64,000 nt of DNA from NCBI GenBank assembly GCA_964399165.1, contig CAYNPO010000011.1:46250-110249 (forward strand), in the 5' to 3' direction. The stretch is from UBA6144 sp964399165 (GTDB lineage Bacteria > Bdellovibrionota > Bacteriovoracia > Bacteriovoracales > Bacteriovoracaceae). A program made the position numbers and the translations under genes. Numbering within the stretch: position 1 is the first letter of the stretch; the number at the start of each line of letters is the position of its first letter. Shown one piece after another: positions 24,664 to 33,005 of the stretch. The notes under the pieces were generated by a model. That model was not told where the DNA came from, searched no databases, and saw only the letters and a list, made by a program, of their open reading frames with translations.

Positions 24664-26168
24664 GCGAGCCCCATGAGTCGGAGGAATTCGTGTTGGTCGG
24701 TCAGGCCTTCGGCCTTGACGCCGTTGGCCCGCAGAGTGGTGAGGGTTTTTCCGAGGCCGCAGTAATGGCGGGCCTTTTTCATCTCTGGCACGGCCTCGGT
24801 ATAGGCGGTGTACTGAGGGAAGCTCGCCCACCAGGCGTGGGTGACCGCGGCCAGTCGGGCGCGCTCCTCGGGACTTGGCGCGCGCATCTCCTGGCGGTAG
24901 GCCGGGAAAACCGGGCCCAGGGGGCTTTCGGCCTTGCCGTGGGAGAGCACCAGCCATTCGGAATCCCCCAGCATGAGCCTGAGCGCCGGGGAGGAGGCGA
25001 GGTGCATGATCTCGTGGTGCCCCAGCCCGTCGGCGCCGCCGTTCACCCAATGCCCGAGGCTCGCTAGTTTGCGGTGGGTGTCGGCCCCCGCTGCCCACAG
25101 GCTGCGTGCGCCGGCGCCTAGGCCTGGCAAGGCGTGAGCGGTGGTGACGAACGTATGCTTGCCGGCGCAAGGTGCGAGCTGGCCGGTAGGGATCTTGTCG
25201 TAGAGCGTGTCCGTGAGCGCCCCATGGGAGCTGCCTTGCCCCAGGAAGACGGCCCCTGGTTTTTGGGCCGGGGGTAAGGCGCCCTCCCGGCGTTTCACCG
25301 CCACCTCGATCCCATCCTTTTCGCCGCGCTCGAAGTGCAGAAAGTCGCCAGCGAAGCCGCGCACGTGGATGCCCACCGCCAGGTGGCACCCGCCCCCGTG
25401 GGCCTTGAAGGAGGCCCGCTCGCGGGAAACCTCGCCCTCAGTGGGGAGATGGTGGATCTTCTGCACCAGGCGAGCGAGGTGGCCTTCATCCGGCCGGTTC
25501 GCTCGCATTTCCAGGGCCAAGGCACCCTGGGCGGCCGCGGAGGGAAACACACTCAAGGGCAGCACCATGAAGGTGAGCCCCTCCAAAAGACGAGCCAGCT
25601 CTTGGCGAGAGGAGTCCAGTTGCGCCAGACGATCGACGCCCGCAAGGGCGAGAGTGATGGCGTGGTACTGACCGTCGCGCAGTTTTTGGATGCGGGTGTT
25701 GATGTTCCCGCGCAAAGTCTCGCAGCGCACGGCCGGTTGCCCGGGCAAGAAGGCGGGCAAATCGCGCTTGAGGTTCACGATGCGCCGGGGGGAGCTCGTT
25801 CCCACCACGAACTCGCCTTGCCATTGGAGCAGGCGCGCCCCCGTCTCCCGCGGCACCAGCAGCACGTCGTGGGCGAAGCGGCGCTCGGTGATGGCCGCGA
25901 GTTGGATGCCCGCGGGGCGCTCGGAGCCCAAGTCCTTGTAGGAGTGGACCACCAGGTCCACCTCACCCGCCAGGAGCGCCTCGTCCAATTCCTTGGTGAA
26001 GAAGTCTTTTCCCTCGAGCTGCCACAGGGGGCGGTCCGTGACCTGATCCCCCTGGGTCTTGATGGTCTTGAGCTCGAAGCGCTCCCCAGAGAGGGTCTCG
26101 AGCTGCCGAAGGATGAGGGTGGATTGGGTCACCGCCAACAGCGAGCCCCGGGTGCCGATCTTGTACAA
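24660..26168 (-). CDS. hemC: Hydroxymethylbilane synthase fused to HemD-like domain
   Basis: A 502-residue protein. Residues 1 to about 310 are HemC: YKIGTRGSLLAVTQS, QGDQVTDRPL, VVGTSSPRR, and the dipyrromethane-cofactor Cys in AHGGGCHLAVGIHV. The remaining 190 residues resemble uroporphyrinogen-III synthase in pattern (FVTTAHALPG, SLWAAGADTHRKLASLG, AWWASFPQYTAYTEAVP, HYCGLGKTLTTLRANG), suggesting that one chain makes uroporphyrinogen III. I set the start at TTG 26168, 13 nt after the hemA stop with TTAAGGCGC upstream. An ATG at 26243 would overlap hemA by 62 bp. Confidence 0.88.
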   Translation of the reverse strand: MYKIGTRGSLLAVTQSTLILRQLETLSGERFELKTIKTQGDQVTDRPLWQLEGKDFFTKELDEALLAGEVDLVVHSYKDLGSERPAGIQLAAITERRFAHDVLLVPRETGARLLQWQGEFVVGTSSPRRIVNLKRDLPAFLPGQPAVRCETLRGNINTRIQKLRDGQYHAITLALAGVDRLAQLDSSRQELARLLEGLTFMVLPLSVFPSAAAQGALALEMRANRPDEGHLARLVQKIHHLPTEGEVSRERASFKAHGGGCHLAVGIHVRGFAGDFLHFERGEKDGIEVAVKRREGALPPAQKPGAVFLGQGSSHGALTDTLYDKIPTGQLAPCAGKHTFVTTAHALPGLGAGARSLWAAGADTHRKLASLGHWVNGGADGLGHHEIMHLASSPALRLMLGDSEWLVLSHGKAESPLGPVFPAYRQEMRAPSPEERARLAAVTHAWWASFPQYTAYTEAVPEMKKARHYCGLGKTLTTLRANGVKAEGLTDQHEFLRLMGLA

Positions 26169-26181
26169 GGTGCGCCTTAAG

Positions 26182-27105
26182 TCAGACGGTTTGTGCCACG
26201 GCGGTGGCGCAGGCAGGATGCCACTCGGCGCGGCGTTCTTCAAGCCAGCGCACGCGACGCTGGGCGGTCTCCACCAGGGCCTCGCGGGCGAGTTCCAGGC
26301 GGGCGAGCTTTTGCTCCTCCACCAGGGCTCCCTCAGCGAGGATGTGTTCCAGGCGCAGCACGCCGTCGGCGGCGCCGAGGATGGTGGAGAGGCAGCTGGG
26401 AGAGCCCAGATCCACCAACAGGCGTTGCGCGTGGCGGGCGGCCCAGCGGGAGAAGAAGGTCTCGTCCAGCAACACGCCCTCGAAACCGATGGTGTTGGCG
26501 ATGTAGGCGTGGTTGAGCCAGGCGTCCTTGTCCTGCCAATCCAGTGCCTTCACCCCGTGCTGGGCGACGAGCTCACGCACGCGGGATGGATTGCGGGCGG
26601 CAACCCACACCTCGGTGCGCTTCTTGAACTGGTTGATGAGGTCTTCGGCCAGTTGCCCGGATCCCAGGATCAACACGCGCTCGGCCCGGTGGCGGGCGAA
26701 GTGGCGGCGAGTGAGGGAGGCGTAGGTCTTCATGCCTAGCCCGACTAAGTGGGCGCTGCGGATTTCCTTGGCGTCTTTGAAAAGTTTCTCCAACACCAGC
26801 AGCAGGCGGCCGTCGCGGCCGGGACGGGAAGTGTACTCCTGGTAGGCGCCCTTGAATTGGGCCACGATTTCGTTTTCGCCCAGGAGTTTGGATTTGAGGC
26901 CGCAGATGGTTTCCAGCAGGAATAGGTACGCTTGTCCGCCCTCGGCACGCTCGTGGAGTCCGAGCGGGGAGGGGCCGAAGGGGCGCTCATCGAAACTCAG
27001 GACCAGTGTGCGCTGGCAGGTGCGCAACTCGAAGCACGCCTCGGGACGCACCACCACCGGCGGCGCGTCCACGGGGAAATTCCAAAGATTCAAGGCCCTT
27101 ACCAT
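26182..27105 (-). CDS. hemA: Glutamyl-tRNA reductase, short form
   Basis: A 307-residue protein with the HemA hallmarks: catalytic Cys in FELRTCQRTLVL, LLGENEIVAQFKGAYQ (equivalent to GE-QIL-QVK-AY), and a dinucleotide-binding core starting VLILGSGQLAEDLINQF with LLVDLGSPS later. It reduces glutamyl-tRNA to glutamate-1-semialdehyde. Usual HemA proteins have about 420 residues. This one lacks much of the N-terminal catalytic subdomain before the Cys, and its C-terminal dimerisation helices are very short. It heads the haem operon; TAAAAT lies 6 nt upstream of the ATG, with no Shine-Dalgarno sequence. Confidence 0.88.
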   Translation of the reverse strand: MVRALNLWNFPVDAPPVVVRPEACFELRTCQRTLVLSFDERPFGPSPLGLHERAEGGQAYLFLLETICGLKSKLLGENEIVAQFKGAYQEYTSRPGRDGRLLLVLEKLFKDAKEIRSAHLVGLGMKTYASLTRRHFARHRAERVLILGSGQLAEDLINQFKKRTEVWVAARNPSRVRELVAQHGVKALDWQDKDAWLNHAYIANTIGFEGVLLDETFFSRWAARHAQRLLVDLGSPSCLSTILGAADGVLRLEHILAEGALVEEQKLARLELAREALVETAQRRVRWLEERRAEWHPACATAVAQTV

Positions 27106-27111
27106 GGGCCC

Positions 27112-27117
27112 ATTTTA
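27112..27117 (-). promoter_or_regulatory. -10-like TAAAAT 6 nt before hemA ATG (possible leaderless start)
   Basis: On the minus strand TAAAAT, then GGGCCC, then ATG 27105. A perfect 7-bp inverted repeat (TGGGCCC / GGGCCCA) flanks it and takes in the start codon, so an operator or RNA hairpin could also act here. Confidence 0.45.
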
Positions 27118-27136
27118 GGGGGGCCCACTTCTTTGT

Positions 27137-27154
27137 GTGTCATGGAAGTGTCAT
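27137..27154 (+). promoter_or_regulatory. Pho-box-like direct repeat
   Basis: GTGTCAT, 4 nt (GGAA), GTGTCAT. This is the 7-4-7 direct-repeat layout of the PhoB box, whose E. coli repeat is CTGTCAT, so each unit matches 6 of 7. It lies in the divergent region between hemA and the phosphate-transporter unit, 93 bp before the small membrane protein gene, and probably gives phosphate-starvation control of the transporter. Confidence 0.6.
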
Positions 27155-27246
27155 GAGCGGGGAAATCTTGACGAAGATTGCAGCCCGCATTACTTACACC
27201 AAGTCATCATTTTTGTTAGATTTTTCCGAGTTTCAGAAGGACGCCC

Positions 27247-27501
27247 ATGGCCCTCGGGGTGGTGAAGCAAGCTTTCGTGCGTTTTGACCGCCGTGTGGAC
27301 GGGGCCGTCAGCTTTTTCATCCGGCACTGGGGTAAGACCCGCTTCATGGTCGCCATGTCCCAGAAGGCCCAGTACTTGGGGCTGGAGCGCTTGTTCCTCA
27401 AGGGTCCCAAGGCCTTCGTCTACTTTTTCCTCTTCTACCTCGTTCGAGACACCATCCTCTACATCATCATCCCCATCTGGTTCGCCCGGATGGTGGACTG
27501 A
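27247..27501 (+). CDS. Small membrane protein before the phosphate transporter
   Basis: An 84-residue protein with a basic N-terminal half and one hydrophobic segment near the C-terminus (AFVYFFLFYLVRDTILYIII). The ATG has an AAGGAC Shine-Dalgarno sequence. It lies 18 bp before the Na/Pi cotransporter gene and downstream of the Pho-box-like repeat, so it is probably a co-regulated accessory subunit. No family was recognised. Confidence 0.7.
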   Translation: MALGVVKQAFVRFDRRVDGAVSFFIRHWGKTRFMVAMSQKAQYLGLERLFLKGPKAFVYFFLFYLVRDTILYIIIPIWFARMVD

Positions 27502-27519
27502 ACGGAGCACAGGAGCACC

Positions 27520-29196
27520 ATGGAAACATTCACCATCATCTACACCCTGCTCGGGGGCCTGGGGATCTTCTTCTTCGGAATGAAGCTCATGTCCGACGGG
27601 CTGCAGGCCATGGCGGGAGAGATGATCCGGGACATCATCAACTCCATCACCAGCAACCGCTTCATGGCCCTGGGCGTGGGCGTGGGCGTCACCATGCTGG
27701 TGCAGAGTTCCTCCATCACCACCGTCATGGTGGTGGGGATGGTGAACGCGGGGCTCATGACCCTGACCCAGGCCATCGGCGTTATCTTCGGCGCGAACAT
27801 CGGGACCACCATCACCGGCTGGATCATCTCGATCAAGGTAGATGCCTACGGCCTGCTGCTGGTGGGTGTCGGCTTCGTCCCGGGACTTTTCGCCAAGTCC
27901 AGCAAGTGGCAGCACATCGGCAAGGCGGTATTGGGGCTCGGCCTGGTTTTCCTGGGGCTCAAAACCATGAGCCAGGCCTTCGTCCCGCTGCGCGAGAGCC
28001 AGGAGTTCCTGGATTCCATCGCCTACTTCGCCGGGGACAACTACCAGGCCTACATCGCCTCCATCATCATGGGCTGTCTCCTGACCATGGTGGTGCAGTC
28101 GTCCTCCGCCATGTTGGGGATCACTATGGCGCTGGCCACCACAGGCGTGATCAACTACCACACGGCCGTGGCGTTGGTGCTGGGAGAGAACATCGGCACC
28201 ACCATCACGGCCCTGCTCGCCTCCATCGGCGCCAACGTGAACGCCAAACGGGCGGCGCGCGCGCACGCCCTGTTCAACGTGCTGGGGGTGCTGGTGATGA
28301 TCACCGTGCTCCCGGTCTACTTCGACTTCATCGATTGGCTGGTGCCCGGTGATCCCGGCCTGCGCGACGGCAGCGGCGGCCAGCCCCACATCAACGCCCA
28401 CATCGCCATGGCCCACTCCGCTTTCAACGTCACGGCGTCGATCCTGTTCCTCCCTTTCATTAACACGCTCGCCGCCTTCGTAACCAAGATCACGCCCGAG
28501 CGGGGGCCGGCCCGCGAGGTTCCCCACCTGCTCATGCTGGGCAACCCCCAGGATATGTTGCCCGCCACCAGCCTGATCCAGGCCGAGTCCGAGATCCGCA
28601 AGATGTCCGAGATCGTCGAGCGGATGTACGTTCTTACCCGCGAGTACTGGGAGGGGACAGGGGACGATCCCAAGAAGTTCGCCAAGATCCTGGACTACGA
28701 GCGCATCACCGACAACATCCACAAGGAAGTCACCGTCTTCCTGTGCTACGTCATGGAGCGCCCGCTTTCCCACCACCAGTCCGAGCAGACCCAGGCCTTG
28801 ATCAAGATCGCCGACGAACTCGAAAGCGTCGCCGACTATCTCGAGCGGCTGGCGACTTACCGCGAGCGCTTCAAGGGTGGGGACACCCTGGAAGGCGAGA
28901 GCCGCACCGAGTTCTTCGCCTTCATGGAGGAAGTCTTCTCCTTCTACAAGATGACCGTGGTGGGGCTCTTCAAGGAGGACGCTCATGACCTGGAGCGGAT
29001 CACGACCAAGAGCGAGGAACTCCAGATCTGGGCGGACAGCATCCGTGAGAAGCACCTGGACCGCATCTCCAAAGGTTCCTACAAACCGGTGACGGCGTTG
29101 ACCTTCTCCGACATGGTGGTGGCCTTGCGTAAGATCCGCACCCACTCCTTCCGCATGGCGGAGTCGGTGGAAGCCCTCCACACCCAGACGGAGTAG
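27520..29196 (+). CDS. Na/Pi cotransporter family protein with PhoU-like tail
   Basis: A 558-residue protein of the NptA/YjbB (SLC34-like) type. The two inverted repeats each carry the substrate-site signature QSSS: TMLVQSSSITTVMV near residue 65 and TMVVQSSSAMLGIT near 190, each followed by a GANIGTTIT or GENIGTTIT turn. After the membrane part, residues 340-550 form long helices like PhoU. Members carry phosphate across the inner membrane with sodium or export it. The upstream Pho-box-like repeat supports a role in phosphate homeostasis. Confidence 0.9.
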   Translation: METFTIIYTLLGGLGIFFFGMKLMSDGLQAMAGEMIRDIINSITSNRFMALGVGVGVTMLVQSSSITTVMVVGMVNAGLMTLTQAIGVIFGANIGTTITGWIISIKVDAYGLLLVGVGFVPGLFAKSSKWQHIGKAVLGLGLVFLGLKTMSQAFVPLRESQEFLDSIAYFAGDNYQAYIASIIMGCLLTMVVQSSSAMLGITMALATTGVINYHTAVALVLGENIGTTITALLASIGANVNAKRAARAHALFNVLGVLVMITVLPVYFDFIDWLVPGDPGLRDGSGGQPHINAHIAMAHSAFNVTASILFLPFINTLAAFVTKITPERGPAREVPHLLMLGNPQDMLPATSLIQAESEIRKMSEIVERMYVLTREYWEGTGDDPKKFAKILDYERITDNIHKEVTVFLCYVMERPLSHHQSEQTQALIKIADELESVADYLERLATYRERFKGGDTLEGESRTEFFAFMEEVFSFYKMTVVGLFKEDAHDLERITTKSEELQIWADSIREKHLDRISKGSYKPVTALTFSDMVVALRKIRTHSFRMAESVEALHTQTE

Positions 29197-29203
29197 TGCA
29201 CCC

Positions 29204-30253
29204 ATGCCCCTGATGTTCACCGCCGACGAGATCCCCCAGCGCGACCGCGCACTCACCTTCGACGACGTCCTATTGGTGCCTCGGCACTCGCAGATCGGCT
29301 CACGCCGCGACCCGGAGCTCTCTTCCCACCTGACCCGCAAGGTCCTCCTCAGGGCCCCGGTGGTATCTGCCAACATGGACACCGTCACGGGGGGTGAGAT
29401 GGCCGTGGTCATGGCCCAGTTGGGTGCCTTAGGCATCCTCCACCGTTTCCTGACCGTTGAAGAGCAGGTGCGGGAGCTGCGGGAGGTGAAGTCGCGCCTT
29501 CCGGGCACGCCGGTGGCGGCCAGCATCGGCGTTAAGCAAGAGGGCATGGAGCGCGCCCGGGCACTCGTGGAGGCCGGCGCCGACATTCTCACCCTGGACA
29601 TCGCCCACGGCGACTCGGTCATGATGTTAGAGACGCTGGACTGGGTGAAGAAGCACTTCCCCCACGTGGAAGTCATCGCCGGTAACGTGGCCACCCCTGA
29701 GGGCACTCGCACGCTCATCGAGCACGGGGCCGACGCCGTGAAAGTGGGCATCGGGCCTGGTTCCATGTGCACTACCCGCATCATCACCGGCTGCGGCGTG
29801 CCCCAGCTCACCGCCATCGCCCTGTGCGCCGCCGAGGCCCGCCGGTACGGTGTGCCCGTGATCGCTGACGGCGGAATCAAGAATTCCGGCGACGTGGTCA
29901 AGGCCTTCGCCGCCGGCGCCGACACCGTCATGCTCGGAAGCATGCTGGCCGGATGCCAAGAAACCCCCGGGGAGGTCCAAGGCGGCAAGAAAAAGTACCG
30001 CGGCATGGCCTCCAAGGACGCGCAGGTGTCTTGGCGGGGGGAGCTTCCCTCCGGCATGGCGCCCGAAGGGGAGAGCCGTTGGATTCCCTGTAAGGGACCG
30101 GTGGCCCCGCTTCTCTCGGAACTACTGGGCGGCGTTCGCTCCGGCATGACGTATTTAAACGCCCAGACCATCGCCGACATCCGCCTCAACGCCCGCTTCA
30201 TGGAGATGGGCGCCTCCGGGATGGCGGAATCCCGTCCCCACGGCATGAACTGA
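29204..30253 (+). CDS. guaC: GMP reductase (IMPDH/GMPR family without CBS domains)
   Basis: A 349-residue TIM-barrel enzyme. The sequence begins with LTFDDVLLVPRHSQIGSR, and the catalytic Cys189 lies in VGIGPGSMCTTRIITGCG. It also shows VIADGGIKNSGDVVKAFAAG and a C-terminal flap with YRGMASKDAQ. There is no CBS pair, and the length fits GMP reductase, which deaminates GMP to IMP with NADPH. A CBS-less IMP dehydrogenase cannot be excluded without alignment. It starts 7 bp after the transporter stop, so it is part of the same unit. Confidence 0.8.
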   Translation: MPLMFTADEIPQRDRALTFDDVLLVPRHSQIGSRRDPELSSHLTRKVLLRAPVVSANMDTVTGGEMAVVMAQLGALGILHRFLTVEEQVRELREVKSRLPGTPVAASIGVKQEGMERARALVEAGADILTLDIAHGDSVMMLETLDWVKKHFPHVEVIAGNVATPEGTRTLIEHGADAVKVGIGPGSMCTTRIITGCGVPQLTAIALCAAEARRYGVPVIADGGIKNSGDVVKAFAAGADTVMLGSMLAGCQETPGEVQGGKKKYRGMASKDAQVSWRGELPSGMAPEGESRWIPCKGPVAPLLSELLGGVRSGMTYLNAQTIADIRLNARFMEMGASGMAESRPHGMN

Positions 30254-30264
30254 AAGGATCCCCC

Positions 30265-32055
30265 GTGCAGCAAGACGTCCTGGACACCGTCCTGAGTTAT
30301 CCCAAATTGCGCGAGCGCCTGCAGAACCGACCCGCCGATCGGGCACGGGCCGCCAAGCTTGTCTCTGAGATCCACGGCGATTTCTCCCCCACGGTGGTGA
30401 AGTCTGCGGCGGCCTTCCTGGACGCTACCTTCATGCGCCTCTACGACGGGGTGAACCTGGAGGTCCCCCCTGGCATGGACATCGGGGAGTTGCGCAAGCA
30501 AAACCACATCGTGCTGGTGCCCAACCACCAGTCCCACGCCGACTACGTGGCCCTGGCCTACATCCTGTGGCGCAAGTTCGAGCTGGCGGTCTACGTCGCC
30601 GCCGGCATTAATCTCAACATCTTTCCCATCGGCGGATTCTTTCGCAAGGCCGGCGCCTTCTACATCCGTCGCTCCTTCAACGCCGACATCCTCTACAAGA
30701 CCACCTTCGAGGCCTACATCTACCAGCTGCTCAAGCATGGGCACATGGTCGAGTTTTTCTTCGAGGGCGGCCGCACCCGCACCGGCAAGCTGATGAAGCC
30801 TCGCTACGGGCTGTTCCAGATGCTCATCGAGGCCCACGCCCACGTGGGGGACGGAAAACCCCTCATGTTCATCCCGGTGTCTCTGGCGCACGAGGTGATC
30901 CCCGAGGCCCGCGCCCACGCCCGCGAGCTGGGTGGCGCCGAAAAGGTGGCGGAAAAACCCACCCAACTGCTGAAGCTCTTTAAGCTGTTCAACAAGCGCC
31001 TGGGCACCATCCACGTGCGTTTCGGCAAGGGCATCCTCCAAGACGTGGTGCCAGAGGCCGAGGTGAAGGCAGCGACCCAGGAACTCGCCTTCAAGTGCTT
31101 CCGAGCGGTGGGGGCCGGAATGCCAGTGACGCCCTCGTCGCTTCTCGCCTTGATCCTGCTGGATGAGCCTTCGGGCGCACTGACCTGGAAACAGATCGAA
31201 GAGAAGGGCTTGGAGGTGGTGGAGTACTGCCTCGCCCTAGGGATCCCGGTCACGCCGTCGCTGGCGGGCGAGGGCCGTTTGGACTCCCTACGCTCGGCGC
31301 TGGACACCTTCATGGCCAACAAGAAGCTCGATGTGATCAAGCGCGAGCGGCTCAACCAGGTGTACTACGCGGTCAAACGCGAAGCGCGGGTGGAAGTGCT
31401 CTACCACAAAAACATGATCCTCCACCATTTCCTCGTGCCCGGCTTCATCAACGCCACGTGGTTCAACATCTTCAACGGCCAGATCAAGGACGTCATGGCG
31501 CTCACGCGCTTCCTCCAGGCCAAGCGCAAGGAACTCAAGTACGAGTTCTATCTCCCCACCGTCAAAGAGATGGTCGTGCACGCCAAGGCCGTGCTCACCT
31601 ACGCCCTGGGACGGCCGGTGGAGAACCTAGAGGAAGCGTTGCACTTCAGGCCCGAGGAACTCTACCAAATGGCGGCCAAGGTCCGGCATTTCTCCACCGC
31701 CTTCAGCTACCTCTACGAGGCCTACTACCTCGCCGCCACCAGCGCCAAGTACCTGGCCAACGAACCGTTTACCCGGGACCGCTACATGCAGGTGGCCCAG
31801 GAACTCTTCGCCATGGAGCTCGAGCATGGACGGGTGGTGAAGTACCCCGAGGCTTTTTCCGCCCCCATCCTCAAGGACGCCCTCAGCTACATGGAGAACC
31901 AGGGCGTGTTGGCCCGGAGCGAGGGCAAGTTCCAGGTGGCGGACACCGCCAAGTTGGACACGCTCATCGAGAAATTCCTGCGCGACCTCAACGACCAGGT
32001 GGCGATCAACTTGAAGTTCAACCGCGGACAAGGGGTTGCCGGAGACCCCGGTTGA
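30265..32055 (+). CDS. plsB: Glycerol-3-phosphate 1-O-acyltransferase, PlsB-like
   Basis: A 596-residue acyltransferase beginning at GTG behind AAAGGA. The conserved PlsB/GPAT blocks are present: block I HX4D (His88 to Asp93 in NHQSHADYVAL), block II FPIGGFFRKAGAFYIRRSF, block III FFEGGRTRTGKLMKPR and block IV IPVSLAHE. It makes lysophosphatidate from glycerol-3-phosphate and acyl-ACP or acyl-CoA at the inner membrane. It is shorter than E. coli PlsB (807 residues), lacking part of the N-terminal region. It is last in the transporter, guaC, plsB run. Confidence 0.9.
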   Translation: MQQDVLDTVLSYPKLRERLQNRPADRARAAKLVSEIHGDFSPTVVKSAAAFLDATFMRLYDGVNLEVPPGMDIGELRKQNHIVLVPNHQSHADYVALAYILWRKFELAVYVAAGINLNIFPIGGFFRKAGAFYIRRSFNADILYKTTFEAYIYQLLKHGHMVEFFFEGGRTRTGKLMKPRYGLFQMLIEAHAHVGDGKPLMFIPVSLAHEVIPEARAHARELGGAEKVAEKPTQLLKLFKLFNKRLGTIHVRFGKGILQDVVPEAEVKAATQELAFKCFRAVGAGMPVTPSSLLALILLDEPSGALTWKQIEEKGLEVVEYCLALGIPVTPSLAGEGRLDSLRSALDTFMANKKLDVIKRERLNQVYYAVKREARVEVLYHKNMILHHFLVPGFINATWFNIFNGQIKDVMALTRFLQAKRKELKYEFYLPTVKEMVVHAKAVLTYALGRPVENLEEALHFRPEELYQMAAKVRHFSTAFSYLYEAYYLAATSAKYLANEPFTRDRYMQVAQELFAMELEHGRVVKYPEAFSAPILKDALSYMENQGVLARSEGKFQVADTAKLDTLIEKFLRDLNDQVAINLKFNRGQGVAGDPG

Positions 32056-32097
32056 GGGGTAAGTTGGGACGCTAGAGTCCGCACAACCCCAATTAAT

Positions 32098-32111
32098 GGA
32101 GGTGGGTTATC
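32098..32111 (+). promoter_or_regulatory. Shine-Dalgarno and AUC start codon of infC
   Basis: GGAGGT at 32098-32103, five bases, then ATC at 32109. An in-frame stop (TAA at 32094) closes the frame upstream, and no ATG, GTG or TTG gives a full-length IF3. The rare start codon fits the known autocontrol of infC, where IF3 discriminates against non-AUG-type initiators. Confidence 0.8.
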
Positions 32112-32639
32112 AGCGAAAAGTTCCAAGAGCCTAGGGTCAACGAGAAGATCCGTGCCCACGAAATCCGCCTTATCGGCGATGACGGGAAGCAGTACGGAGT
32201 TGTCACCTTGGCCCAGGCCCGGCTTATCGCTGAGAACGAGCAACTCGACCTGATTGAAATCGCCGCCACCGCCAGCCCGCCCGTGGTCAAGCTCATGGAC
32301 TACGGCAAGTACAAGTACCAGGCCCAGAAGAAGGCTTCGGAAGCCAAGAAAAAACAAGTTGTTATCGAAGTGAAAGAGATGAAGTTTCGTCCTTCCATCG
32401 ATAAACACGACTTGGAAGTGAAGCTGAACCACATCCTGAAGTTTCTGGAGCAGGGCGACAAAGTAAAGCTGCTGATGCAGTTTCGCGGTCGTGAGATGGC
32501 CCATAAGGAAATCGGCCTGGGGAAATTCTCCGAGATCATCAAAATGATCCAGGAGCAGGGCGGGGCCGTGGTCGAGGCCGAGCCAAAAATGCTGGGGAAC
32601 CGCTGTCACGCCATGGTCGCCCCCGGGAAGAAGAAATAA
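32109..32639 (+). CDS. infC: Translation initiation factor IF-3, AUC start
   Basis: A 176-residue IF3 (180 in E. coli). The N-terminal domain includes NEKIRAHEIRLIGDDGKQYG and a lysine-rich linker (KYKYQAQKKASEAKKKQ). The C-terminal domain includes EVKEMKFRPSIDKHDLEVK and KVKLLMQFRGREM. The factor binds the 30S subunit, keeps it free and checks the start codon-anticodon match. The start is read as ATC 32109; see the separate entry. A hairpin with T run lies between infC and rpmI. Confidence 0.95.
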   Translation: MSEKFQEPRVNEKIRAHEIRLIGDDGKQYGVVTLAQARLIAENEQLDLIEIAATASPPVVKLMDYGKYKYQAQKKASEAKKKQVVIEVKEMKFRPSIDKHDLEVKLNHILKFLEQGDKVKLLMQFRGREMAHKEIGLGKFSEIIKMIQEQGGAVVEAEPKMLGNRCHAMVAPGKKK

Positions 32640-32673
32640 GCTTTTCCTCCTGAAATTGCCGTGTTAACTTGTC

Positions 32674-32696
32674 GCTCTCTTTCGAGAGAGCTTTTT
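32674..32696 (+). terminator. Hairpin with T run between infC and rpmI (attenuator or terminator)
   Basis: GCTCTCT, TTCG tetraloop, AGAGAGC, then five T. This is a typical intrinsic terminator, but it sits inside an operon usually transcribed as one. It could lower rpmI-rplT expression, act as an attenuator, or be a processing/stability element. Confidence 0.6.
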
Positions 32697-32726
32697 CAAC
32701 TGTCCCCGTTTGAGGAGTCGAGTTTT

Positions 32727-32930
32727 ATGTCCAAAAAAATGAAGACCAAGCGCGCGGCCGCCAAGCGCTTTAAAGTCACCGCCACTGGCAAGATCAAGTA
32801 CAAGAAAGCTTACTTGCGCCACTTGCTCAGCAACAAGTCTAAGTCCGCCAAGAAGGACAAGAACGAGCCGGGTTACGTGAACCCCGCTGACTACCACAAT
32901 GCCATTTCCTGCATCCCTTACCTCCGGTAA
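32727..32930 (+). CDS. rpmI: 50S ribosomal protein L35
   Basis: A 67-residue basic protein with the L35 pattern MKTKRAAAKRFKVTATGK near the start and KAYLRHLLSNKSKSAKK in the middle. It is part of the large ribosomal subunit. The start is ATG 32727 behind GAGGAG. It stands in the conserved order infC-rpmI-rplT. Confidence 0.96.
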   Translation: MSKKMKTKRAAAKRFKVTATGKIKYKKAYLRHLLSNKSKSAKKDKNEPGYVNPADYHNAISCIPYLR

Positions 32931-33005
32931 GAGATTTAACCCTCAAGAGTAGCGACCAGGGCCAAGCGACTTAACCGTCCCCCTGCGAGTGAAGAAGGAG
33001 TATCT

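Noticed and set aside
27190..31041. A 1283-codon open frame on the minus strand
   Set aside because: It lies opposite the transporter, guaC and plsB genes, all of which have clear family motifs. The frame is a by-product of GC-rich codon third positions; its translation is rich in His, Gly, Asp and Val without domains.
32208..32639. infC starting at TTG 32208
   Set aside because: It would delete the conserved IF3 N-terminal residues that are encoded in frame upstream behind a perfect Shine-Dalgarno sequence.
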